The notes: a model not told the origin generated them from the sequence alone. Positions 32,868 through 41,248 are shown, counted from the first letter of the stretch. The stretch is DNA of 64,000 bases from Streptomyces sp. Ncost-T10-10d (GCF_900091955.1 NZ_FMDF01000170.1:1-64000); one strand, 5' to 3'. Numbers and translations are program-made.

Positions 32868-33030
32868 CCTCACCGACCGGCAGCCGACGGCGATCAGGGC
32901 GGCTCCGGCGCCGATGACTGTCCTGCCTCCGTAGCGACGCACGAGATGTCCGGAGACCGTGCCCCCGCCCAGGGAGCCGATGGACAGCCCGAACAGCCCG
33001 AACAGCCCAGCCCCATGGTCCCGGTGGACA
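32868..33030 (-). pseudogene. MFS transporter fragment
   Basis: In one minus-strand frame the sequence reads GAGLFGLFGLSIGSLGGGTV, then SGHLVRRYGGRTVIGAGAAL. This is a membrane helix, an RRYGGR loop like MFS motif A, and a second helix. A stop closes the frame just upstream and the frame decays after about 50 codons, so only a loop with two helices of a transporter remains. A 9-bp direct repeat (GAACAGCCC, three copies around 32984-33011) lies inside it. Confidence 0.45.
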
Positions 33031-33096
33031 CCTCAGGTCCGTCCCGGACGGCAGGGGGTGTGCGCCACCCCCTCGGAAGACGAAACGAGAAGGAGT

Positions 33097-33131
33097 GCGT
33101 ACGATCGTACGCTTTGAGTGTACGATCGTAC
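33097..33131. promoter_or_regulatory. Twin palindromic operators upstream of the acetyltransferase
   Basis: Two copies of GTACGATCGTAC, itself a perfect palindrome, occur at 33099-33110 and 33120-33131. The first extends to the 16-bp palindrome GCGTACGATCGTACGC (33097-33112). Centres are 21 bp apart, two helical turns, so two dimers would bind on one DNA face. The second ends 2 nt before ATG33134. A TetR-family gene follows the acetyltransferase in the same operon, making it the likely binder and an autoregulator. Confidence 0.75.
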
Positions 33132-33133
33132 GC

Positions 33134-33712
33134 ATGCCTGACTTCTTCGAAGGGGACTCCCGTACCAACCACGAGCGGATGCTCGCCGGGGACCTTTACA
33201 TCGCAGACGACCCCGACATCGCGACGTCCCAGCAACGGGCCGTGCGCCTGGCCGCCCGGTACCAGGCCGCGTACGCGGAGGACACCGAAGCCGCGCGATC
33301 CGTCGTCGCGGAGCTCATCGGTGATCTCGGCGTCGGTGCCCACATCAGACCGCCGCTGTTCGTCGACTACGGCGCGCACATCACCGTTGGCCAGGACACC
33401 TTCATCAACTACAACCTCACCGCCCTGGACGTGGCTCCCATCACCATCGGCCGGGACTGCCAAATCGGCCCCAACGTGCAGCTGCTCACCCCTACCCACC
33501 CCGTGGAACCGCAGCCGCGCCGCGACAAGCTGGAGGCCGCCAAGCCGATCACGATCGGCGACAACGTCTGGCTCGGAGGCGGAGCGATCGTCCTGGCGGG
33601 GGTGAGTATCGGCGACAACAGCGTCATCGGTGCCGGAGCCGTCGTCACCAAGGACATTCCCGCCAACGTGGTCGCTGTGGGCAACCCTGCCCGCGTGATC
33701 CGTTCGATCTAG
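33134..33712 (+). CDS. maa: Maltose/galactoside O-acetyltransferase-like (LbH) enzyme
   Basis: A 192-aa acetyl-CoA-dependent sugar O-acetyltransferase of the left-handed beta-helix family. The N-terminal Mac domain reads MLAGDLYIADDPDI. The hexapeptide repeats run from about residue 75 (FVDYGAHITVGQDTFINYN, LDVAPITIGRDCQIGPNVQL, ITIGDNVWLGGGAIVL, VIGAGAVVTKDIPANVV). The catalytic His lies in LLTPTHPV and the C terminus is GNPARVIR. ATG33134 gives the usual N terminus but has no Shine-Dalgarno; GAGAAGGAG (33087-33095) is about 38 nt away, and an in-frame GTG33095 overlaps it. Translation may be leaderless or start further up. Confidence 0.88.
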   Translation: MPDFFEGDSRTNHERMLAGDLYIADDPDIATSQQRAVRLAARYQAAYAEDTEAARSVVAELIGDLGVGAHIRPPLFVDYGAHITVGQDTFINYNLTALDVAPITIGRDCQIGPNVQLLTPTHPVEPQPRRDKLEAAKPITIGDNVWLGGGAIVLAGVSIGDNSVIGAGAVVTKDIPANVVAVGNPARVIRSI

Positions 33713-33726
33713 CGCAAGGAAACACC

Positions 33727-34311
33727 GTGGCAACCGGACGAACCGACCCCGAGCGGCGGGAAAACATCATTACAAGCGCGCTCGACCTGATCGCGGAAGA
33801 GGGAGTCGCGGGCACCTCGCACCGCAAGGTCGCCGCCCGCGCCGGAGTGCCTCTTGGGTCGATGACCTATCACTTCGCCGACATGAACGAGCTGCTGCGC
33901 GAGGCGTTCACCCGCTTCACCAGCAGCATCGTCGCCGTATTCGAGGAGCGACTCGGAGCCGCCACCACACCCGGCCAGGCACGGGAAGCGGTCGCGGACC
34001 TCATCCACCACCTGTCCGGCGGCAACCAGCGTGAACTCGTCCTCACCCACGAGCTGTACACCCTCGCGGCACGCAAGCCCACCTACCGGGAACTGACCCG
34101 AGAATGGATGCGTCGCAGCCGCCACGCTCTGGAACGGCACTTCGACCCGGCAACAGCCCGTCAGCTCGACGCCCTCATCGAAGGACTGTCCATTCACCGC
34201 GCCCTCGACACGGAACCCCACGAACGCGCCCTGACCCTCGAAGCCATCATCCGTATCACCAGTGGAGGCACCGGCCCCGGCGCGCAGACGGCCGCGCGGC
34301 CGGACGCCTGA
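33727..34311 (+). CDS. TetR-family repressor
   Basis: A 194-aa regulator. The N-terminal HTH reads ERRENIITSALDLIAEEGVA, then TSHRKVAARAGVPLGSMTYH, ending HFADMNELL (residues about 10-55). The C-terminal ligand-binding domain is helical (AREAVADLIHHLSGG, ELYTLAARKPTYRELTREWM). GTG33727 follows AAGGAA by 7 nt. It lies 14 nt after the acetyltransferase, so the two are cotranscribed, and the twin palindromes at 33097-33131 are its probable operators. Ligand unknown. Confidence 0.9.
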   Translation: MATGRTDPERRENIITSALDLIAEEGVAGTSHRKVAARAGVPLGSMTYHFADMNELLREAFTRFTSSIVAVFEERLGAATTPGQAREAVADLIHHLSGGNQRELVLTHELYTLAARKPTYRELTREWMRRSRHALERHFDPATARQLDALIEGLSIHRALDTEPHERALTLEAIIRITSGGTGPGAQTAARPDA

Positions 34312-34422
34312 CCGCCCTGCCCCTCAGACGCCTGACCGGTGCCACACCTGACCACGGTGCCGGCGCTCCTCACCGCCCCAGAACACCGGCAGACCGCCTC
34401 GCCCGCACAACGGAGCAGACAC

Positions 34423-35025
34423 ATGAGCAACCAGCACACCATTGGCTGGGACGACGCCACCTGGCTCAACCCTCCCCTGGACGCCGTCAGCGACAGCGCC
34501 GGACTGCTGGTCACCACCCGGAACCGCAGTGACTTCTGGCGCACCACCAGCTACGGCTTCATCCGGGACGACGGGCACGCGCTGCTGACCGCCCTGCCGG
34601 ACACCAGCGCCATCGAAGTGACCTTCGTCGCCGACTTCGACACCCTCTACGACCAAGCCGGACTCATGGTCCGTGTGGACGAGCAGACGTGGATCAAGGC
34701 CGGCGTGGAAATGACGGACGGCGTCCCACACCTCGGCGCCGTCGTCACCCGCGGCCGCTCCGACTGGTCCCTGGCCCCCGTGCCCGACTGGAACGGACAT
34801 CACATCACCGTCCGGGCCAGCCGCGACGGCGACGCCGTGACGATCCGCGCCCGCCGCGACAACGAACCATGGCGCATGGTCCGGCTCGCCCCACTCTCAC
34901 CCGAGGCGACGGCATCAGCCGGCCCCTTCTGCTGCTCCCCACAGCGAGAGGGCCTGAAAGTGCGGTTCACCGGCTTCTGCCAGGGGCCGGCCGACGCTTC
35001 ACTCCACGACCCGGCCGCATCGTAG
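34423..35025 (+). CDS. DUF1349-family protein (concanavalin-like fold)
   Basis: A 200-aa soluble protein. DUF1349 features visible are LLVTTRNRSDFWRTTSYGF, YDQAGLMVRVDEQTWIKAGV, the EMTDGVPHLGAVVTRG strand and AGPFCCSPQREGLKVRF near the end. The family adopts a jelly-roll fold and is thought to bind carbohydrates, but no activity is established. GGAG lies 7 nt before ATG34423. It follows the TetR gene by 111 nt and may belong to the same regulated unit. Confidence 0.82.
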   Translation: MSNQHTIGWDDATWLNPPLDAVSDSAGLLVTTRNRSDFWRTTSYGFIRDDGHALLTALPDTSAIEVTFVADFDTLYDQAGLMVRVDEQTWIKAGVEMTDGVPHLGAVVTRGRSDWSLAPVPDWNGHHITVRASRDGDAVTIRARRDNEPWRMVRLAPLSPEATASAGPFCCSPQREGLKVRFTGFCQGPADASLHDPAAS

Positions 35026-35238
35026 AGCAGAGGCAACACGCACTCGGCGTCAGAAGCGCCTCCGCTCGGAGTAGACCCGTTCCTGCCGCGCGACTTGCAT
35101 GTGCGCAGGCAGGGCCCGGATTACTTCCTGACTGTCGGCGGACATTCTGAACTCGGGATCGCTGATGACCCATTGCTCTCTGGTGATGGGCGGTCTCGCC
35201 ATGTAGTGTCACCGGCAGATGTCGTGGTTCGCAGTACC

Positions 35239-35260
35239 TGCCCGCGCTCCGGCGCGGGCA
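35239..35260 (+). promoter_or_regulatory. Hairpin in the leader of the cold-shock gene
   Basis: TGCCCGCG (35239-35246) pairs with CGCGGGCA (35253-35260) around a 6-nt loop, followed by CTTTGCTGT. It lies 85 nt before the cold-shock start codon. Cold-shock mRNAs often carry structured leaders, so it may be a leader element; an attenuator/terminator reading is equally possible. The rest of 35026-35345 shows no gene. Confidence 0.4.
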
Positions 35261-35345
35261 CTTTGCTGTGCAGTGCCTGAGAACCAGGGCGATCACCTCC
35301 GGGTCCGCGCGGTGCGGATCCGACTATCGACTGAGAGGCACCGGC

Positions 35346-35549
35346 ATGGCCAGCGGAACCGTCAAGTGGTTCAACTCGGAAAAGGGCTTCGGCTTCATCG
35401 CTCAGGACGGCGGCGGCCCCGACGTCTTCGCGCACTACTCCAACATCAACTCCACCGGCTTCCGTGAGCTTCAGGAAGGCCAGGCCGTCACGTTCGACAT
35501 CACCCAGGGCCAGAAGGGCCCGCAGGCGGAGAACATCACCGCCGTCTGA
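35346..35549 (+). CDS. csp: Cold-shock protein (CspA family)
   Basis: A 67-aa single cold-shock domain that binds single-stranded nucleic acid and melts RNA structure. RNP1 is KGFGFI (in NSEKGFGFIAQD) and RNP2 is VFAHYS. The N terminus MASGTVKWFN and C terminus GPQAENI are canonical. The leader of at least 100 nt lacks genes and contains a hairpin. A strong terminator follows at 35566-35602, so it is monocistronic. Confidence 0.95.
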   Translation: MASGTVKWFNSEKGFGFIAQDGGGPDVFAHYSNINSTGFRELQEGQAVTFDITQGQKGPQAENITAV

Positions 35550-35565
35550 TCCGGCGACAGGCACC

Positions 35566-35602
35566 GCCAGGCCCCCGGAGCATCCCGCTCCGGGGGCCTG
35601 GC
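35566..35602 (+). terminator. Terminator of the cold-shock gene
   Basis: A perfect 16-bp GC-rich stem (GCCAGGCCCCCGGAGC, 35566-35581, with 35587-35602) and 5-nt loop begin 17 nt after the stop codon. Confidence 0.88.
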
Positions 35603-35702
35603 ACATCCCGATCGGCCCAACACCGGACGGGCCCCGGGCCGCGGCGTGCAGACCGCCGGCAGGACTCCGGGCAGAAGACCTGGGGCCCGGAGCCGCCGCA
35701 TG

Positions 35703-35735
35703 CTGCCCTGCTCAGTCGAGGGCTGAGCAGGGCAG
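35703..35735. terminator. Second hairpin downstream of the cold-shock gene
   Basis: CTGCCCTGCTCAG (35703-35715) pairs perfectly with 35723-35735 around a 7-nt loop. No gene ends close by on either strand, so it may terminate read-through toward the tRNA-like gene or be a leftover terminator of a lost gene. Confidence 0.5.
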
Positions 35736-35863
35736 GAGCCAGCCGCCAATCCTCGGCGTCAAGCTGCTCCGCGCCACGGCCGGCCAAGCCGCTGCTCGGA
35801 GAACCCCCCTCGGACAATCCGGCAGCACGGAGCGCAGATGGCTTCTGGGATCACGAGCAGGGT

Positions 35864-35936
35864 GGGGCTGTAGCGCAGTGGTCGTCGCGCCTTCACGGCA
35901 TGTAGGAAGACGCCGGTTCGAATCCGGTCGGCCCCA
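35864..35936 (+). tRNA. tRNA-like gene, anticodon uncertain (best reading CAT)
   Basis: The 73-nt sequence folds as a cloverleaf. The acceptor stem GGGGCTG/CGGCCCC gives 7 pairs including one G-U. TA occupies positions 8-9. The D arm is GCGC/GCGC with loop AGTGGTCGTC. The T arm is GCCGG-TTCGAAT-CCGGT. The length without CCA is exactly standard, and a near-CCA (ACCCA) follows. The anticodon arm is poor: TTCAC/AGGAA pairs at only three of five positions and the loop GGCATGT lacks U33, with CAT at the anticodon position. It could be a functional Met-type outlier or a pseudo-tRNA. It abuts the end of a recombinase-like relic, so it may mark an old attachment site. Confidence 0.6.
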
Positions 35937-35947
35937 CCCAACGCCTC

Positions 35948-36235
35948 ATCGTCCCGCGTCTGCTCGCATGCGGTCGGGTGTTTGAGTCCGGAGCTGGTCG
36001 TCGTTACGTAGTGCCTGGCGCTTCGCCGGTTCTCCTTGTCGAGGAGGACGGCGAAGGGACCGGCTTTCTCTGTGCGGGACGTCGTCGGTGTTGATGACGT
36101 AGATCTTGTCGAAGAACGCCTGGTCGAAGAGACGCCGGACGGGGTCGGGAGCTTGCCGGCAGTCGGCCGGGAGGCCGAGGCGTCCGTTGATGAACTGCCA
36201 GCGGATACGGGGGAATCCCAGGCTCCCCGACGTCG
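35948..36235 (-). pseudogene. Site-specific recombinase-like relic next to the tRNA
   Basis: A minus-strand frame reads WQFINGRLGLPADCRQ, then RRLFDQAFFDKIYVINTDDV. After a one-base slip it continues AGPFAVLLDKENRRSARHYV. The 'RRLxNQAFFDKIYI..D....L..PF..LL' pattern resembles the C-terminal region of actinobacterial serine recombinases, though the match is from memory and moderate. Catalytic N-terminal sequence is missing. It ends within about 15 nt of the tRNA-like gene on the other strand, as expected for an integrase gene left beside its attachment site. Confidence 0.45.
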
Positions 36236-36564
36236 TGCTCGCGGAACGGCGGTGCGGTGGCAAGTGCGCGACGAACCGGCCGCGTCAGCTGTCCTGGGCG
36301 GCGTTGAGCAGGTCGAGGGCGCTGCGCCAAGAACCCTTGCCCGTCACCGTGAAGGACCCGGTCCAGCGCGGGCCGTACTGGGCCGGTGAACTCCGGTTGG
36401 TCGGCGTCCGTGCGCGCGGTCCGCAGACAGCGCGCGCATGGCATGTCGCAAGAGCCCCGCGTGACCCAACAGCCATGAACGGGACGTTGAACACTTCCGG
36501 ACGGCTCCGTGAAGTCGCTCAGGACCGGCAGGTAACCGAACAGCGGATCATTAACGTCCGCTTT
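36236..36564. other. Gap upstream of the phosphoesterase fusion gene
   Basis: A minus-strand frame at about 36290-36360 reads FTVTGKGSWRSALDLLNAAQ, which looks coding but is isolated; it may belong to the same decayed element as the recombinase relic. No intact gene is seen. A promoter for the gene at 36565 should lie in the last 100 nt, where ATTAAC and TTTATG give a locally lower GC content. Confidence 0.3.
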
Positions 36565-39500
36565 ATGAAACACATATGCAGAGCAGCCGGGCTCGCCCTC
36601 GCGCTGCTGTTCCTCGTGCTGGGCATCGGCGCTCAGGCCGCGTCCGCTCATGTCACGCGCGAGCATGCGGAACTCGTGGTCGCGCCCGGTGACGCTGTCA
36701 CCAGCGGCCGCCTCATCGTGCACAACGCCGTCGTGGCTCCCGAGCAGGCCGGTGCGTGGGCGGCCGGGTTGCTCTCGGCCCCCTGCCCGGCCACCGGCTC
36801 GGGCGTGCCCGGCGACAACGGCGGTGTGCCGGGCGGCGTCGTCATCGAGCTGGCGTGGAGCTGCCACGTCGACGCGCTCGACCTGAGCCCGCTCATCGAC
36901 AAGGGCGGACTGACCCAGGTCGTCGTCGAGTTCGGCGGCACGGCGGTCGACGCCTCTGCGGCCACCCCGCTCGTCGACGTCCGTGGCGCGCACGCCCTGC
37001 CCTCGTTCCCCTGGCTCACCGTCGCGCTCGGCACGGCCGCCGGTGTCGTACTGCTGTTCGTCGTCTGCCGACTGCCTTTCCTCGTCCGTGGACTGCGCCG
37101 TACCCGGCGGCGTTGGCAACTGGCGACCGCCGGAGCCGTCGCGCTGTCCTTCCTCGCGCCCCAGGCGGCCTTCGCCGACGACAGCGCGGATCCGGTCGGC
37201 ACCGTCACTGTCGAGGGCACCGTCTTCAAGGACCGCAACGGCAACGGCGAGCGGGACAAGGGCGAGCAGCCCATGCCCGGCATCGATGTCACCGACGGCG
37301 CCGTGTGGACCACGACCGGCGCGGACGGCTCGTACAGCCTGCAGATCGACCCGAAGCGGCGCGAGACCGACCTCGTCAGCATCGTCTCGCCCGACGGATA
37401 CACGCCGGCGATGCGCAAGGACTACATCCCGCAGTTCTTCCACAAGGTTCCCGAGACGGGCGGCAAAGACGTCGACTTCGCGCTCGTACCCGACCGCAAC
37501 GCCTCGAACCCCACCGAGAAGTGGGTCATGAACTCCGACCCCGAGGTCGGCAACCGCTCCGACGACGAGGCCCGCCGCGCGCTGCCCCAGTGGACCGGCC
37601 AGGTTCAGGCGATGTCCGAGGTCGACGGCGCGACGATGCAGATCGCGACCGGTGACCTCACCGTCACGGACTACGCTGACGAGCCGCGCCGCCAGGGCGC
37701 GTACGACCTGTTCAGCAAGGGCCTCGAAGAGGGTCGGCTCGGTCACCCCTTCTATCCGGTGATGGGCAACCACGACTTCGGCGGCACGGCGACCTCCCAG
37801 GGATACGCCGGCAGCATGGAGTACTACCGCCGCAACCTCGCCCCCGAGTGGTACAGCTTCGACCGCAACGGCCGCCACATCGTCGTCCTCGAGGACAACT
37901 ACGACGCGAGCGGGCTGAAGCCGCAGCTGGAGTGGCTGCGCCGGGACCTCGCCCGGCACGCGGTCGGCAAGCAGGTGTTCGTCTTCGCCCACCGCTCCCT
38001 GTTCACCCAATGGGGCCCCGGCGCCGGCATGCAGCCGACGATCGACGAACTCGCCAAGTACGACGTACGGATGGTCGCTGCCGGTCACAACCAGCAGGCC
38101 GAGTTCCGGCGCGGTGCCTTCAAACGGTCCGTCGAGATCAACAATCAGGGCACGTACGGCATCGACGGTGCCCACCCCGACTACAAGGTTCTCGACTTCG
38201 GCGCGATCACGGACGATCCGCGCACGCCCCGCAACGAGGACACCGGCCATGTGACCGGCATTCACCGGCAGTTCGAAATCGACGACGACGCCGCGCTGGT
38301 CAGCCCCGCGCAGGGCAGCGTGCACGGCGCCGAGACCGCAGTTCCCGTCGAGGTGTACGCGGAGGACGACGGCCGCACGCCCGCCAAGGCGGTGCTGACC
38401 ATCCGCGACAGCCGGGGACATCTGGTGAAGCGTCAGGACGTGCGCTTCGACAAGGGGGCGTCCCGCCCCGGCATCGAGAACTGCTACACCCCGCCCGGCG
38501 GCACGCCGGAGCCCTGCCCCGACGCACGCGGCGCCTGGACGCGGGCCAGCGGTACCCTGCACGGGCTGCGGCCCGGCACGTACACAGCCGAGTCGGTCGC
38601 GTACGACACCCGGGGCAAGCAGTTCCCCGCCGTGAAGAACACCTTCGAGATCGTGCGCGACGCCGAGCTCGCGAAGCCCAGGACCGGGCAGGACTGGCTG
38701 CGGCAGGGCGGCGACGAGGCCGGGCGGTCCGCGAGCGGCGACGAGCCCGGCGCGAGGCTCGACCTCAGGTGGGCCCGCCACACCGGCGAGCAGTTCAATC
38801 TCAACGGCTCGGTGGTCGCGGACGGCAAGCTCATCGTCTCGTCCCGCGCCTTCGACTCGCCGTACAGCATGATGCTCGCGTACGACATCGCCTCCGGGCG
38901 TGAGCTGTGGCGTACGTACCTGGACGGCGATGCCGAGTCGGCACCGACACTCCACGACGGCACGGTCCATCTGACCACCGGCGTCGGCCGGATCTACGCG
39001 CTCGACGCGGCGAGCGGCCGCATCGTCTGGCAGTCGATCGACCGAGAGGAGACCCACGGGGACACCGTGCGCCGCTACGGTCGCGCGGGCGGACCTGTCA
39101 GCGTCTTCGCGCTGGCTGGCGCGGAGCGCCGCTCGGTCGCCGTCTACCAGGACGCCTACACGGTCCGATGCCGGGACGCCGCGACCGGAGCGATGCTGCC
39201 CGGCAGCTTCGACGCCGCGTTCTCCTGGGGACAGGCACACAGCACAGTGATCCGCGAGCCCGGCTCCAACACCGCTTACCTGCAATCCATGTCGAGCAAC
39301 ACCGTCATCGCCATGGACCTCGCGTCCTGCACCCAGCTGTGGGTGAAGGACACCGCGGGCGACATCGACAGCCACTCCTCGCCCGTCCTGACCGACCCGG
39401 CCACGGGCGAGGCCGAGCTGGTGACGTTCACGGCGTACGGCGTCCGCGGACACGACCCGAAGACGGGCGCGGTGACCTGGGAGTCCAAGCTGGGCGGCGG

Positions 39501-39930
39501 CAGCACCTGCGAGCCGGGGCGCGCTCCGCTCACCAGCCCGGCCGTGTGGGGCGACAACGCCTATGTCGCGGGCCGGGACGGTGTCGTACGCGCCTACGAC
39601 ACGAGTGCGACCGATCCGTCGAAGCCGGTGTGGGAGTCCAAGTCCGGCTATCTGGCGGGGGAAAGCCCGCTGGACGACAAGTGGCGGGTCGCCATGGGCT
39701 GTTCGGCCGGTGCCGGTTCGCCGACGATGCACCCGCTGGTGACGAAGTCCCATGTGTACGTCGGGACGTGGGACGGTCGCCTGCTCGTCCTGGACCGGGC
39801 GAGCGGGACGCAGGTCGCCTCGTACAACCTCGGCGCGGGAGTGGCCTCGGCCCTCTCCGTGAGTGGTGACTGGGTCTTCGCCCTCGCGGACGACGGCACA
39901 GTTCACGCGCTCGCCGCACGCCGGAAGTAG
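36565..39930 (+). CDS. Surface metallophosphoesterase with N-terminal membrane domain and PQQ-type propeller
   Basis: A 1121-aa multidomain exported protein. Residues 1-27 form a signal peptide (ending AASAH). 28-145 is an Ig-like extracytoplasmic domain resembling that of the NicO-type transporter downstream, followed by a TM helix at about 150-174. A second signal-like hydrophobic stretch (about 187-207, ending AAFADD) leads into an SdrD/Cna-type B repeat (about 211-270, VFKDRNGNGERDKGEQPMPG). The calcineurin-like phosphoesterase domain (about 300-590) holds TGDLTVTDYAD, GNHD (401-404), FAHRS and AAGHNQQ, where the last histidine pair is atypical. Residues about 730-1121 are PQQ-type propeller repeats (YDIASGRELWRTYL, LDAASGRIVWQS). 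It may represent a fusion of two genes. It is followed 15 nt later by the transporter gene. Confidence 0.82.
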   Translation: MKHICRAAGLALALLFLVLGIGAQAASAHVTREHAELVVAPGDAVTSGRLIVHNAVVAPEQAGAWAAGLLSAPCPATGSGVPGDNGGVPGGVVIELAWSCHVDALDLSPLIDKGGLTQVVVEFGGTAVDASAATPLVDVRGAHALPSFPWLTVALGTAAGVVLLFVVCRLPFLVRGLRRTRRRWQLATAGAVALSFLAPQAAFADDSADPVGTVTVEGTVFKDRNGNGERDKGEQPMPGIDVTDGAVWTTTGADGSYSLQIDPKRRETDLVSIVSPDGYTPAMRKDYIPQFFHKVPETGGKDVDFALVPDRNASNPTEKWVMNSDPEVGNRSDDEARRALPQWTGQVQAMSEVDGATMQIATGDLTVTDYADEPRRQGAYDLFSKGLEEGRLGHPFYPVMGNHDFGGTATSQGYAGSMEYYRRNLAPEWYSFDRNGRHIVVLEDNYDASGLKPQLEWLRRDLARHAVGKQVFVFAHRSLFTQWGPGAGMQPTIDELAKYDVRMVAAGHNQQAEFRRGAFKRSVEINNQGTYGIDGAHPDYKVLDFGAITDDPRTPRNEDTGHVTGIHRQFEIDDDAALVSPAQGSVHGAETAVPVEVYAEDDGRTPAKAVLTIRDSRGHLVKRQDVRFDKGASRPGIENCYTPPGGTPEPCPDARGAWTRASGTLHGLRPGTYTAESVAYDTRGKQFPAVKNTFEIVRDAELAKPRTGQDWLRQGGDEAGRSASGDEPGARLDLRWARHTGEQFNLNGSVVADGKLIVSSRAFDSPYSMMLAYDIASGRELWRTYLDGDAESAPTLHDGTVHLTTGVGRIYALDAASGRIVWQSIDREETHGDTVRRYGRAGGPVSVFALAGAERRSVAVYQDAYTVRCRDAATGAMLPGSFDAAFSWGQAHSTVIREPGSNTAYLQSMSSNTVIAMDLASCTQLWVKDTAGDIDSHSSPVLTDPATGEAELVTFTAYGVRGHDPKTGAVTWESKLGGGSTCEPGRAPLTSPAVWGDNAYVAGRDGVVRAYDTSATDPSKPVWESKSGYLAGESPLDDKWRVAMGCSAGAGSPTMHPLVTKSHVYVGTWDGRLLVLDRASGTQVASYNLGAGVASALSVSGDWVFALADDGTVHALAARRK

Positions 39931-39945
39931 AGGGGAGGCACCACC

Positions 39946-41202
39946 GTGCGATCACCTCGCAACGGGGTGCTGCTCCTGCTGGCCGCCGCCCTCGCGCTGC
40001 TCCTGGGCAGCGCGGGGACGGCACAGGCGCACCCCTTCGGAACCCCTCCCGTCGTGAAGATCGAGGCGGCGGGCACAGCCGTCGACGCGACCTGGTCCGC
40101 GCAGCGGGACGACATCGCCGTGCTGAAGAACGAGTCCGGCGGTGACGAGACGGGCTATCTGCGCTCGCACATCGTCGTGCGCCAGGACGGCAGCCCCTGC
40201 CGTGTGGACCGGGCGGACGGAATGAAGCTCCACTTCGTCTGCCCGCGACCGGTGGACCGCATCGAACTCACGGTCACCGCGCTGACGGACGTCGACCCGG
40301 CGTACCGGACGCTGTCGGTGACGGGTACGGGCTCCGGCGGGCTGCACACGGCACAGGACCCGACGCGGACGCTGACCCTGAAACCGGGGGCCGCGGAAAC
40401 CGCCGCGGCCTCACCGGCCGCTGCGGGCCAGGGGGCCTGGACAACCGACCTGACGTCAGTGCTGGACCACGGCGCGGCCCTCGCGCCGGCTCTGCTCGTG
40501 GCCGCTGCCGTAGGAGCGCTCCACGCCTGCGCGCCGGGGCACGGGAAGTCACTGGCCGCCGGGTACCTGGTGGGCGGCAGGGGCAGGCCGCGCGACGCGG
40601 TGTGGCTGGGCGGGATCGTCGCCGTGATGCACACGTTCTCGGTCGCCGTCCTGGCGGTCGGCTGGTGGCTGGCGGCGAACAGCACGCCGGACATCGCGGC
40701 GCTGACGGGGTGGCTCCAACTGATCGCGGCGCTGGTGGTGGCAGGGGTGGGGGTGAGCCTGCTGCGGAGGCATCTGCGCCACCGAAGGCACCACCGACCC
40801 CATCACGGGCCTGGTCACGCGCACAGGCATGACCACGGGCACAGCCATCACATCCCGGACGCCCCGTCCCTCCTCACCTGGCGAGGCCTCGTGCTACTCG
40901 GTGCGTCGGGCGGCCTGCTGCCCTCGCCGTCCGCCTTCCTCGTCCTGCTCACCGGCCTGCTGACCGGCAAGGTCGGCATCGCTCTCGCGATGGTCGTCGC
41001 CTTCGGCCTCGGCATGGCGCTGACGCTCACCGGCGTCGGCCTGATCGTGCTGCGCGGCCGGGACGCGCTGCTGGACCGTGTCTCCCGCTCCCGGACGCTG
41101 CGGACGTGGACGCCGAGGGTTCCACTGCTCGCGGCCTCGGCTGTGGTGGCCGGAGGGACCGTGGCCTCGGCGGTTGCCGCAGGCCACCTCCTCGCTCCGT
41201 GA
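39946..41202 (+). CDS. NicO/RcnA-type nickel/cobalt exporter
   Basis: A 418-aa protein with a signal peptide (1-29, ending TAQAH), an extracytoplasmic domain (30-170) and six TM helices. The metal-site motif is GALHACAPGHGKSLAAGYLV (first transport helix), matching the family's H-x-x-x-PGHGK. A His-rich cytoplasmic loop lies at about residues 277-303 and an SGGLLPSPSAFLVLL helix follows. It probably exports Ni2+/Co2+ or another divalent metal. The start is GTG39946, after GAGG. It is probably cotranscribed with the phosphoesterase upstream and is followed by a terminator at 41249-41279. Confidence 0.85.
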   Translation: MRSPRNGVLLLLAAALALLLGSAGTAQAHPFGTPPVVKIEAAGTAVDATWSAQRDDIAVLKNESGGDETGYLRSHIVVRQDGSPCRVDRADGMKLHFVCPRPVDRIELTVTALTDVDPAYRTLSVTGTGSGGLHTAQDPTRTLTLKPGAAETAAASPAAAGQGAWTTDLTSVLDHGAALAPALLVAAAVGALHACAPGHGKSLAAGYLVGGRGRPRDAVWLGGIVAVMHTFSVAVLAVGWWLAANSTPDIAALTGWLQLIAALVVAGVGVSLLRRHLRHRRHHRPHHGPGHAHRHDHGHSHHIPDAPSLLTWRGLVLLGASGGLLPSPSAFLVLLTGLLTGKVGIALAMVVAFGLGMALTLTGVGLIVLRGRDALLDRVSRSRTLRTWTPRVPLLAASAVVAGGTVASAVAAGHLLAP

Positions 41203-41248
41203 TGTCCGTGGCTCTGTGAGTTCCTTGATGTCCGCGTACGACAAAGGC

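Noticed and set aside
32984..33011. Three direct GAACAGCCC repeats as a possible CRISPR or iteron
   Set aside because: Only three 9-bp copies without spacers, inside a transporter relic; explained by a Leu/Phe/Gly-rich helix.
35891..35908. Reading the tRNA anticodon as GGC (Ala) by shifting the loop
   Set aside because: That register needs CCTTC/GTAGG pairing with a mismatch, steals a base from the D stem and places C at position 33; the CAT register fits the standard spacing better, though it too is imperfect.
36004..39906. Minus-strand ORF of 1300 aa
   Set aside because: Antisense shadow of the phosphoesterase/propeller gene; no domain, start signal or plausible composition.
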